Positions 18,901 to 29,500 of a stretch of DNA of 64,000 nucleotides are shown here, piece after piece. Position numbers and translations under genes: made by a program. The stretch lies in NCBI RefSeq assembly GCF_035083965.1, contig NC_089722.1, positions 24,984,142-25,048,141 of the forward strand. The letters run 5' to 3'. This DNA comes from Branchiostoma lanceolatum (lineage: Eukaryota > Chordata > Leptocardii > Amphioxiformes > Branchiostomatidae). The first letter of the stretch is position 1; the number at the start of each line of letters is the position of its first letter. A model generated the notes under the pieces. The model was given only the letters and a program-made list of their open reading frames with translations, was not told where the DNA came from and did no database searches.

Positions 18901-21220
18901 ACCAAAAATCATAACCATCCATCGAGCCCTTCTAGAGTTATTCCCTTTCAAAGTCTGAACCAAAACCTGATCCTGCAGTTCCAAAAAAGCCGCTAGGGGG
19001 CCCAAACCTATACCACTTACTCTCTGTCCAAAGAGCTATCTACCACTCAAAAATCAGTTCCATAGCTTGTCCAGAACACGAGATATCGAAACAGGAAGTT
19101 CTGCTGCAGTACCGTAACAAGCCGCTAGGGGGCTCAAGATCTAATCATTTTCTAGTCTCATCAAGACCTACCCACCTAACAAATATCAAGACAATCCATC
19201 CAAGCCTTCTCGAGTTATGCTGTACGTTACAAACAAACAAACACACAAACACACACACAAACGCTACCCTCTGCATAACCTTCTCAGCGAAGGTAAACAT
19301 CTTCCACTCATCCTCAGCATAGCTACACGGACACACAAGCAAAACCTTCACCATGAAAAGAAAATGAATAATACACGGGTGATATCATGATCAATACACA
19401 AGTATATCATGTTACTTATGTCGATAAAAAGTTTTTTCTTTCTCGCTAACGTTGCTTAGAGATAAAATCGTACAACGGTCTCTTGTACAAACTGATAAGG
19501 CAATACATTTCACCGGTGTCAAGTTGCCTTTCATGACACCTAGCTACATATTTCACGGGACTTCCTGATTCTTGACGCGTGCACACCGCAACCTTGTGGC
19601 ACTTACATACAAGACACTAAAACCTTTAGGCCTGCGGCACTTACAGTTGCAGGACCCTATAACCCTGTAGCACGTACATACAAGACCCTGTAACCTTAAC
19701 CTTAACCTTGTGGCACGTACATTCAGGACCCCGGACCCCACACGTATACAATGCGACATATGATTCCGTTCCAGTGTAGGGCGGGGCAGTATAAACGGTA
19801 TGTTACCAATGCAATAGAATAGTCTATCAACCATCAAAATATTTTCAACGAAGTCCAAATATATATATGTTCATTCCTCTGCCTCTGCCTCTGTCTATCC
19901 TTTACCCTCTTGCCAATCGTGTGTTGCGGTTTCAGCTACAAATTTGATTGACTATAGTAGTCAGTCATCTGTGGCGCAGCAAATTTGAATTGTTATAAAC
20001 TTCAAGTCTATATGAAGTATTGGATTATGATAGCTACAATTTAGGTAATTATTAGCCAGGTCACAGATTCACAGAATGAAACTCAAAGATGAATTATATG
20101 AGTGTATTTTCCTTGTATAATTGAATAAATAAATGAAAAACAAATGATGAATTATAAGAGTCCAGTGACACGTCTGCACGCAGGGGGTGTCATATCATGT
20201 ACCCCGACCGTCTGGTTCTGTTACATGAACTGTTGGAACATGTAATCGATAACTGTGTTTGTGAGACACTAAAATAAACTTCCAACCTTCCAAAACACAG
20301 GGTGTCAAAGCTTCCCTCATGGCGACAAGGATTATCAACTTGCGCTCATCAAATTTGACCTACTTCACAAAAATACAGATGCAGTGACTTATGGTCAGCA
20401 GGTTCACAAACATCGTTATCATGGACTAAAATTGTTCATTTTACGAGATCAGACATTAAAAATTAATAGCAACGTGGGAGACGTCTGGGTGATATCCAAC
20501 ATTTACTCTAAACGTTACTTTTTATTGTATATTGGCTATGTTTGAAGGTAAAACTTTGACAAATCAAATGTTCATCATGACCTTGCCATACTTCCATGTA
20601 CCGTACTCTTCCACGTACGTCCTAATATATATATATGACTCATAGAATGTTCTATATCGGTATGGATCTGAATATCGATGAAGAATTCCTATATGCAAGC
20701 TTAACAACTATGAGACTTTTGAATAAAAAGTTATCAATGCGTTTAAACCACTAACAGTCTAACACCGATTGCTACGTTTGGATGAAGAGTGATATATGTT
20801 GAGAGAATAAACTCAGCCCGTCAGAGATTATGTCATAATTCTTCTAAACTTGGCCTTGATGATAAACAGCATAGAGAGGTATAAATAGAAGTGATAATGT
20901 ACAGAAATATCTAATACACCGACAAAATACAAGCGTAGTTGATTTGTCATCAGAAGATGTGGGTCATCAGGGAAGAAAACATTGTAAGTCCAAAAAGTAA
21001 AGCGCTTTGCGTAAGAACCATTGAAGGACATTGCGAATGTTAACCGGCTTGATAAAGAGAAGGAAAGAAGATCCACTTACCATCGCAGTACAGGTTGTGG
21101 CGTTCCGAAGACCTCCAGACGAAAACCAGATATCCCGCCTCTGGTCAAGCCAACTTCGACAGCGCCGGGTTCCTTATTCACAACCGGGCGGGAAGCCCCC
21201 ACGTAGTCTACCGAGCCCAT
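9976..21220 (-). CDS. Ig I-set domain protein of titin/obscurin/IGFN1-like type
   Basis: Exons in coding order: 21081-21220, 17757-18008, 17270-17408, 13648-13923, 13019-13214, 12397-12654, 11863-11975, 11356-11443, 10696-10818, 9976-10157. All phases fit and the total is 589 codons with stop. The N-terminus has an Ig B-C strand pattern (GFRLEVFGTPQPVLRW) without the second half of the fold. A Trp/Tyr-rich region follows, then Ig1 (FTCAVQGSPEPTIEWLKDD ... DVDDAGTYTAVV), a PEVK-like stretch (EEPPPPPPPEPKPEPP), Ig2 (DVPDEVVWEQ ... DAGEYTCVARD) and Ig3 (KFYCEVDAAPAPTVDW ... EREAGDYKVIAHNS), ending in KLTLK. No fibronectin III or kinase domain is seen. I infer a sarcomeric or cytoskeletal structural role from the I-set domains and PEVK-like linker. 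The start at 21220 is the better Kozak choice; an in-frame ATG at 21265 is possible, and upstream exons may exist. Confidence 0.85.
11640..11798 (-). mobile_element. tRNA-derived SINE fragment
   Basis: Read on the minus strand, the first 75 nt look like a tRNA gene. An A box (TGGCGTAACGGTTGG) lies at 11774-11788 and a B box (GGTTCGAATCC) at 11736-11746. The anticodon arm and acceptor stem do not pair as a functional tRNA. A non-tRNA body (CACTCCACCCAGGTGTAAA at its core) follows, as in deuterostome SINEs. It lies in the intron between exons 11356-11443 and 11863-11975. Confidence 0.8.
12784..12881. promoter_or_regulatory. Cluster of three CACGTG E-boxes in an intron
   Basis: Perfect palindromic CACGTG sites lie at 12784-12789, 12800-12805 and 12876-12881, two of them in the longer CACGTGAC context preferred by MITF/TFE and USF proteins. 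They sit in the Ig gene intron between exons 12397-12654 and 13019-13214. The sites are seen; regulatory use is inferred. Confidence 0.4.
13945..14530. repeat. Dispersed repeat fragments, two pieces in opposite orientation
   Basis: 13950-14050 begins with CCTTCACCGAGAAGG and the phrase GGGTCTGTATGTATGTCA, as in the element at 57072. 14210-14530 matches 18890-19260 (GCTGCAGTACC, CAATCCATCC, then a CA-rich end), which is the same family in reverse orientation. No coding capacity. Confidence 0.7.
15137..16363 (+). CDS. Intronless nested gene, unrecognised charged protein of 408 aa
   Basis: A single uninterrupted frame from ATG 15137 to TAA 16363, opposite in strand to the Ig gene and wholly inside its intron 13924-17269. 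I do not recognise the family. The protein is hydrophilic, with acidic and basic blocks: SEEDDYSP near the start, a WELILEDYDRLWKL helix (about residues 50-65), a Lys/Arg/Glu-rich probable helix (about 165-250), and a Ser-rich region before a basic Cys-containing end (RRLFAGFRRVCRRLCC, then SDTSGSEE). No signal peptide or membrane segment is seen. Length, sensible composition and an AATAAA 286 nt after the stop argue for a real gene, possibly retrotransposed. A long antisense frame (15334-15927) is a shadow. Confidence 0.8.
   Translation: MSVVVKTVLFSISEEDDYSPKAGAQDPPLATRPIYDNFRHPKQVPKPANWELILEDYDRLWKLSRSYQLKHSADNEDSGTQTLHMVDDIEEGLQQFKRERLGEVTDQPKFPGSKGVEPISIPEMEVTKDAPVDEKLEAPPNDTDRLYTIDDILKALETEDGHLSLKDKQEKISLRTEESKKTVKAMRDGCRKRMKEEERRIRKRTWRTYSLDSRRDKMLAGLSAVKQARVTKQDDKEELSDRLPQLIRDKQEQMTEFDDKKINKSAASPVHEGMGDVSESLTSATHSIVNDGHGYVPQAHSEYSEKKRRRAHGNSISPSTPAYKLAGTSSESSDVRLTTDGVPFSNRRVSESDSHDRLSSEDSDKYGHEQTKSKANLNARSKVRRLFAGFRRVCRRLCCISDTSGSEE
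16649..16654 (+). other. Polyadenylation signal of the nested gene
   Basis: AATAAA lies 286 nt after the stop, followed within 10-30 nt by a GT-rich stretch (ATGTGTTCTCTTGAGTGAG). It supports a 3' UTR of roughly 300 nt. Confidence 0.65.
16690..17010 (+). repeat. Dispersed repeat fragment
   Basis: Starts near GCATCACCCGAGAACATG and shares phrases such as GATATTTGGTAGG, GCGGTTGTGG and GGTACTGTAGCGGGC with the 57150-57430 part of the family described at 57072. It lies between the nested gene's 3' end and exon 17270-17408. Confidence 0.65.
18175..19295 (-). mobile_element. Near-complete inverted copy of the dispersed element family
   Basis: Read on the minus strand it starts at the palindrome-like CCTTCGCTGAGAAGG (19279-19293) and ends at TTGGCGAAGG...GGAACTCTAGT (18175-18208), the same end as the copy at 59850-59872. 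The body has several diverged units of about 130 bp, each with ATTATGCAAATnnGG...ATTTGCAT. No protein-coding frame is seen. It fills the 3-kb intron between the first two coding exons of the Ig gene. Confidence 0.75.
19296..21080. other. Rest of the first long intron of the Ig gene
   Basis: AT-rich sequence with no exon I can support. A missing Ig half-domain (see findings) could hide here or upstream, but I found no frame with the DxGxY pattern. Confidence 0.5.
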
Positions 21221-22874
21221 GTCTGTACAAGTCCCGCACAAGCTTAGCCCTTCTCCGAGACCCACCCCTGAACAACACCCAAAACTTTTAATACAATCAC
21301 AAATTCCTGCAGACGTATCATAGCGGCCGGTTCAATATTTAGAAAGGTCGTTTACCGGAGGGTAAGACGAGTCGGGTGTTCGGTGACTGACAGGAATATG
21401 CCCGGCTTATTGTGGGGACATGTCCGGTATGGGAGCTATGGCTGGGTGTTATACGTGTGACAGACATGCGGGTGGGATAAAACGGTGATTTATGAAGTCC
21501 TTTTCCTGAGAATAGGGCAGGAAAAAACGGCATCTATAACAGGGTTAAAGCACAACGTATTCCCAATATGGTAGTCCCGCAATTTTATTACTCTGCAAGC
21601 AAACAACATTTCATACCTAGGTTGAAAATGATCTTACAATACAAACTAGGCACCCGAATATATTCGTTTGAGCTGGATTTCAGAAAGCATCTGTACATAC
21701 TTTGCAGCTTTTGAACAATACTATTAGTCTAAACGTTTCCGACGTCTGGTAAATGGACGGTAAAAGTTTAACGTTTGATCCGAACGTCACGTATGCGTCT
21801 GAATATGAACATGCCTCCGTCTGCACGCAGAGGGAAACCTAATATACAAACGTTGTCATTTTCATATTTCACCCATTACCATAATAAGACATCACTTTTC
21901 CTGTGGTTATTTAGCTACACTTCTGCATTTCGGTCAAAATGATGACAGTCCGGTTTTGTATTGTGGAAGTGAAATATCCAGCGTTTGCTTGCAAATGTTG
22001 CCTTTCTAGCATGACGTTGTTTTCAACATGTTGACCAGAGAACAACACATTGTAAAGCTATCCTGTTTCAGTGTCCTCTTCTGCCTATATTGACAGGACA
22101 AGCCTAGTCTGCAATGGTCGGTGAAGTCATGAGTGAAACACATTTTTTGCTAACAAGGATTGTTATATAACCCATCATGAATCATGTTGTCAACCTCGCA
22201 TACTTTAGACCCATAGTGTCTCTGCCAAGCACATTTCTAGCACAAAATTAGATAATGATTGACGTTAGTCCACGTTTGGGTAGACGTTTAGTACACTGGG
22301 CCATATAGCTATTTCCTATGACAGGATTATGGTCAGACTGGTCGTTTCAAATTTCAACTTTGCAGCTACCCACAGATAGTTGAGTTGGGTTGAGCACTAT
22401 GTATCTATGTGACAGTAAGAGAGTAACATGATGAGAGTAACATGAAAGATTCTGGCCATAGCTATGGCTTGAATAACTGGAAGAACACCACCAGGAACAT
22501 ACAAAAACAAACCGCCAGTACTTGGCTAGTGTTGATAGAGTCGTTGTAAGTCTGTTAGAGTCATTAAAATAGCAGTCCTTTGTATCAGTGACTAACAGTA
22601 TCTGGTATGAAGGATTGTCACCCCAGTTACACTACCTCAATGGTAGTACATACTAGCACTGAACTTTCAACTTACCGGGATTTGAGCAAAAAAATTATGC
22701 GATCTGGAGAATGCTACACGCTGCGGCATCACAGTCACAAACAGAAGTAGGTCGGATGCCATGTTAAAAATAAGACAGCAATAAGACTGACATAGACAGC
22801 ATTCTACCAATGATAGAAAAATAACACAGGATTTCACCAATGAAAATACAAAAAATGCTTAAGTCCATAAACAT
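21221..22874. other. Region between the Ig gene start and the SLF1 3' end
   Basis: No coding exon is supported. It should contain the Ig gene's 5' UTR or promoter. A minus-strand acceptor-like TGTTGTTCAG near 21272 suggests that a further upstream noncoding exon may exist. 21984-22010 shares a 25-nt stretch (core GCAAATGTTGCCTTTCTAG) with 40372-40397, marking a dispersed repeat end. Confidence 0.5.
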
Positions 22875-22880
22875 TTTATT
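22875..22880 (-). other. Candidate polyadenylation signal of SLF1
   Basis: AATAAA on the minus strand, about 650 nt after the SLF1 stop codon. Other minus-strand signals could be used; none nearer was as clear. Confidence 0.45.
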
Positions 22881-23533
22881 CTTCAGAATATCAATAAGGA
22901 TAATAAATACAAAACATGTTATCATTTGGGCATAATTTCTATCTCTAAAAACTTGAAATGTAACAGTTATAACCTTGAAATATTTAAATGAAACTTATGC
23001 ATGCAATCTATCAAATGAAACAAGCTAAAATATACTAAAAGTCCTAAGTAAAAGTCTAACATTAAAATACTACAGATTATGTAGTTATCTTACTAAATAA
23101 ACCTCTATCAGTATCAACTAAAGTCTGCTTAGTAAGCAAAACACAGTTGTCAATAGAAAACAACTATAGCAAGGAAAAGGTAATAGATAAGAACATAAAA
23201 TATTGCTGGTTGGCCTTTTCATAATCCATTAGCCATGAGGATATGCATGAGTTAATCTGCTTATAAACAATGTCTACATACCGAATGTTTTATCTTAAAA
23301 CAATGTTCTACATGCTACATAAGGTAGTATTAATATCTTAAGTAGTCCTTGTTATCAACAAAGTCTTAAATATGGCTCATATTTACAAAAAAAATAAAAG
23401 CACTTTCTTGCATCCTTCTGGGAGTCATGTATAGTGAGAGCTTGAGAATCTTCTCAAAATATCACTGCTCTTGCAAAACTTCAGTTTCACGTAATGTTCA
23501 GTAGAATACAATCAACATCTGACAGAATACATC

Positions 23534-26532
23534 TCATGAACACAAGCGAATCTCCATCAACCTTGTTCTACAAAAGTCCGTCATCTCCCCCTTCTGTCCT
23601 GTTAGCATCTTTAAGTGCCTCTCGTGCCCCAGTAAGTACTGGTCCATGTCCATGTACGAGGTGAGGTCTTCCTCAACTCCCTTTGCTTCTTCTGACTTCA
23701 CCTTCTGCATGATGTCTTGTAACACTACCACAGGTGATATAGGCGAGGAGTTTGCTCCCTTGAACCTCCCGTTGGAGTAGGAACAGACCGAAGAGCCGCT
23801 TTTGTTGGAGCCACATTCCAACTGTCTCTCACGTTGCTTCTTCATTGGTTGGAGCTGTTCGACGCGGACGTACGCTCGCGTCAAATGAGATACGATAGTT
23901 GCAAACCTCTCGCAGTCTTCGCTGGTTGTCGTCTGTTTCGTTCCACGACCCAATACCCTGTCAAAGTCTGCCTGACAAACGTACTGACCGAGTCCCTTGC
24001 TGTTCGATACACCAGGAGTGTCCTTTGGAGCTGCAGGAGTTGTTGCGTATTTCAGGCTTTTGTTAGTGGGTGCCTGGGGTTTCCTCCTTGGGTTGGCAGG
24101 GGCCTTTAGGGCTGCCTTCATCTCCTCACTGACAGCCAGGTCAGAGGGAGTCTGGCCGTTTGCATTTTTTCTGGACAAAAGTGTCTTGCCTGAAAAAAAA
24201 ACCACCTGAAATTTAATTCTTAGCTTGTGTAGGTTTTTTTGCATCCGTGGTTTCCAATATCTTTTGAAAAAAAAAAGCAGAAATGTTTGAAAAGGGAACA
24301 TATTGGCTACTACAAATAAAAAGTGGATTGTTTCTGGATACAAATTTACCACCCAAGTCATAGTCTAGTCTAGAGCTATTAGGAACATTAGAGAACCTAC
24401 CCCCTGCCTCCAGTAGCATTGAGGCCACCACCACATGTCCATTCGCCACAGCATCGTGCAGGGCTGTCGTGCCGTCAGGGGGCGCTGCTAAAAGGTCCAG
24501 GGCAGACGACAGCTTCACTGGTGAATCTGGAAATACAAATGAAAAGATGATCTACAAGAAATAATGATCAAACCAGCTATGATTATGAACTGTCTGTCAG
24601 TGGTTTCATCTAGTTCGTAAGTCACTGGATAACAAATGTCTCTGCATTTTTACCTAGCTGACGTTTTGGTGACCTTCTGTCACCTTCCTCATTTAGAGCC
24701 ACTCATTATTGCCCTGAGGAAGGTGACAGACGGTCATGGAAACAGCGGCTAGGTAAAAACACTTGGTTGTATACAAAGAACTTTGTTATCCAGCCAAGCA
24801 CTTTGTAAAACATAGATAATAGATTGACAGGCTGAATAAAAGTTCTAAACAGGAACTATGCGGCTCCAGATGTCTTACTGAGAGATGACAGCGGTGCGAA
24901 AGATTAGCTTAAGGAATGAGTCCACTCTACTTTATGATAGACAGTATAGTTCCAGTCCTACCCTTGTTCTTGACCGTGAAGAAGCTGGCCACGCTGGGTT
25001 GAGGTTTGAAGGCCAGCAGTTCCTTGACCACCTCGATGTGCCCGTGGTTACAAGCCTCATGCAGAGGTGTCCAACCAGCGTAGTCCTGGGCATTCACGTC
25101 AATCCCTGGCACTGACAACAGGTCATGAACTTTGGTCACGTTGTTCTTGATACAGGCAACATGCAACTGTGTCTCACCTGAACATGAACAAGAAAAAAAA
25201 CAAAGTTTTTCAAATTGTTAGAAACTGGGACAAATTTTCGAACACAACACAACACAACATTAAATGTCATTTTTAGTAAAACTATGAGATCAACATTCAA
25301 GATCTTTTACAAAAACAACGTCCCTGGCAAGGGCTGGAGTATCCAACAAACATTTGTGTAACATTCTTTTCTTTTCTATCTTTACTTTTAATTGGTTGTC
25401 TTAGTTTTTGCTGAGACATCCCTGCTAAAGACTTACCTCTGACATTTCTCCTGTTCACCTGCAGCTTTGGCTTCTTTTTTGGTGAGGCCTCAGGAGTGGA
25501 GCTTCCTTTTCTCTTCCCAGCAACCACTGGGAGCTGCTTCACATGATTAGCATCCCTGTGGAGGGGATGATAGATCATTTTAACTTTTGAAGTCACACTT
25601 GATGAATAGCAATTCACAACCACAAGACTTGATGGTTGACTCCTCAATGTGTATAAGATTAAGCAGCATTTTGGACAGGCAAAAATCATTTTGAATTTCA
25701 TAGGAGCCTAGCACCACAGATCATTCCTTTCTTAACAATGTACAAATAAAGCAATAACCCAACTCACACAAGGGTTCTGAGAGGCTCCCCCCTGCTTGAG
25801 CCCCTCCTCAGAAGCCTGCCCTGTTCCACCTTGACCTTGGCTGGAGAGGGTGGGTTTTCCTGGGGCACCTTCTCTCTACCCTTGGTGGCTGGTGCCGTCT
25901 GTTTACTGACCAGTGACTTGGGAACCAGGTACATGTAACACAGCAACTGGGGGGACAAAAAAATTAAACTTTTGGTTTCACTTACAACTACAGTTAACAC
26001 AGACATACTAAAAGGAAACAAGGGAGGAACTGTTACAAGCATACTTAAAGTCTTGATAAAAAAGCTTAATACTATGCAATAAAAGTAAATAATAATTGAC
26101 ACTAACCTAGCTAAGTTATCAATTTTATCAAAATGTTATGCTTTATATTGCACAGCATGTATCATCGAACTCACCACTCTTCTAAGTGATAGGGGCTTCT
26201 TGTGAAAGCCATGTTGTTCCTTAGCAACCAGGCTGTCGTCATAATAGCCTAGCAAGGACTGTGCCACCTTCAGTTTGAGCCAAGGGGGTTGCAGGGTCTC
26301 CAGTAGGCGGTGCAGGACAGTCTTGGTTTGGTTGGCTGGTTCTGTAAATAAAGACATACAGAGATGACGACTTGCAGATTTCATTCTGACTTAGATTTCA
26401 GTTGCATTGCAATCATCCTGACAAGGCAATCAGAGATTATAGAAAGTCAGACAAAAGTAGCCGGACTGAGAATATACGGCAATGCTGCATTGTGTATACT
26501 GGGAAACACACCTATGCACAAACAAACAAACA

Positions 26533-26571
<39 letters not shown>

Positions 26572-29500
26572 TACTGACAAACACACACAAAGAAAGACAA
26601 GCAGAAAACAATACTTCACAGGGCTAAAATACCATGTGCATGTACACGTGAAATTGGAGTGGTGAACGTAACTTCAGACCAGACTTGCATTGGTGCAAGT
26701 TGCATTACCCACTGTTACCAACTGTGCAAATAGCTCACTGTTCCAACAGAAACACTCTCTTGGCATGAACTTGAAGTAACAAAACTACATACCTTTCTGA
26801 TAAGCAGCTGCTATCTCCTGTGCCAGGTTACACACACTGGTGCCCATACTGAAACTACCAGTCAGTGATGTCATCCTGCCAAACTGTCTGTCAGTTGCTT
26901 GGCAACACTCTGCTGCCATGGCAACAATGCTCTGGATGAGGCAAGCAATATCAGCCTGTGGATACAAACGCAACTAGTTAACAACTTTAAAAAAATGGAT
27001 TGCACACATAATACCTTAGGAAGTCTTAATACGCAAGTCGAACTACACTTATAATAATGTTAAACCAAACTGAAAACTCGGAAATCTCCAATTAAATTAA
27101 TCTTCATCTTATTTTATTCCAAAAAAAAACTACAAACAAACAAACAGCCAGCCAGCAAGCATGCAAACAAACTACCTTAGTCCAACTCTATTTTTCTCTG
27201 CCCATTCCCTTCCCCTTTCCATATAACCTACTAAAGAACCTACCTGTTGGTTCTGTAGACTGTGGAACAGTAGTGAGACCAGGTCGGTGACGTGTGAGGT
27301 CATGACCCCACAGTGTCCTGATGGCCACAGGAGGGAGGTCAGCACACAGGAAGGGGTGCCTGGCTTGTGGGTGTCTCTGTGGGGCAATAACAGGAGGGGT
27401 GAACACTACATGAATGGATACTGCAATGTATTAAGTAAACAGTATAGGATTTTCATTACTGTGTGGGTGGGAGTTTGATTGCAGGGTTGGCCCCAGCTCG
27501 GACATGTCACGATGATGTGGTATGGGAATGCATTAGTCATTTTGGATGGTCAGGAAAAGCCAGCAGCCCACTGTATAAGGGACCTTAAGGCTTTAGACTC
27601 AAGCAGCAAAACTCTGCACGTAAAAGAACCCAACACATTACCAAAGAGAGAAGGGGTGACCCATCGTGCAATGTGGGCTGTAGCAAGGCCACATGGCACG
27701 AAAAGCTCAGAGATTATACTCAAGGTCCATTTAGAGATGTGGGTCACATTTTGTTTCATTTCAAATGATGTTGGCTATCTATGTAATTCTCTAAAGACTG
27801 GAAAACCGAGTACCAACACTTCACAATAGAAAGTTTGTTCCATCATTTCCAAATGGTGCCAGCTAAGTATCTAACTTGTCCTACCTGTCCAGCCATGCCA
27901 TAAAGTCCTGTTCCAGTACAGACACCAGGAATTTCAGTAGTAGAGCACAGTTAGACTGGTACAGCGGACCTCCACTGGTCTCGTCTGTTGTCTGGATGTC
28001 TGCTATACCCATGGCACCTCTGTTAAACAAAGAAAGTTAAACTATCATATAGTATGAATTACCATGCTACAAATACAATTTTAATACAAAACTGAAAAAA
28101 AGCATTTAAGAGACACATCATAATGTCATAATCCAATTATCAGTTAAGTGCTAAATACATCAATGTAATGGGCTGTAGGAATAATTGAATAGAGTCCAAA
28201 CAAAATACTGCATAGGGATACGGCTGATGTGTACTAAAATATTCTACGGGAGAGAGGGAGCGCATGAGAAATAAGATGCTTTTTGTAAAATTACATTGAA
28301 AGTCATTCTGATTTAACATTGTACATAGTAGTAAGTAAAATTTGTTAGAATACCTTATAACCATCTTGACAAAGTCCCATTCCACTCCTTCCTTCTGTTT
28401 CTCTGGCTGCTGTTGTTTCCTTCCCTTTCTCCCCTTCACTCTGCCCACCTGTTCCTGTACAGGTGGTCTCAGTGCCTTCAGGTACAGGTAACTGTTCACA
28501 GGTGTGTGGGAGGGCGGGTGTAAGGTTTGGATCTGCTTCAGGACCTGGTAAGCCTGGGCTGCTCCAAGACCATCTTCAGCTTGCTGTTGGGAAAGAGGCA
28601 CCTTTATATTCCATCTATTTTTTTACTGTAAATGCTTTTAAGTTCGCATGGTTTTTATTTCGCACTAAGGGGAAAATGGAGTATTCACGGTGGTTTTAAG
28701 TTTGTGCCAGTGCTATAGTTACATACTGCTTGTTTTGTGGTAAAACGATCGCCGTGAAAACTGTGAACCTAAAACCACTGCAAACATTTCTGCATTTAGA
28801 GTACATGTACTTTTAAAAATACCATCATAAAATCACCAAGGCTACAATAGTCAATAGGACTATTCAGTCCACTGAATAAAGATACCAATTTCATTGGTTT
28901 CAAGTGTAATAATCGGTCCTGTGGTTGATGTTGTGCATCCAATGGACAAACACACACTTTCCAATAGACATAGGGACTCTGAACATGCTTAAGACTACAC
29001 TATTCACGGTAGAGAAAAGTAGTGAACATGTAAACATAAAAGAGGTGGTAAGAAGTAAAACAGCAAAAAGGATAGGCAGGGATTGAAATTACAGAAAGTT
29101 TTAGTGGTTAGGGTTGTTGACTCGGAGTAGGGGTCCATTCCAGCATGAAAGGATCAAACCGTACAATCTAATTTTAAGCAGCTTGCACTCACTGTACAAA
29201 ACTGGTGTGTTACGGTAAGGCAGTTTTATGTTAAACAAAGAAATAAACAGAAGTACACTCACCAGTAAAGCCTCAGCCATGACCCTGTGTATGAGGTGAG
29301 TGGGGGGATAGCGTAGTGTGGAGACGGTGGACTGAAGCAGACTGAGGCCTGCTGGGTAGGCGTGGTCGTCGAGAGCCACCTCTACTGAGGCACACACAGC
29401 TGAGGCCAGGGGGAGGGGGCTGCGCTGGGACACCTGTGGGGATAAAACATATATCTTTGTAGGAATTCTTATAAAAGTACTGTAAATATTGAAATATTTG

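Noticed and set aside
19145..19354. Minus-strand frame with EDEWKMFTFAEKVMQR
   Set aside because: It falls on the palindromic end of the dispersed element (CCTTCGCTGAGAAGG), so the peptide is a by-product of the repeat.
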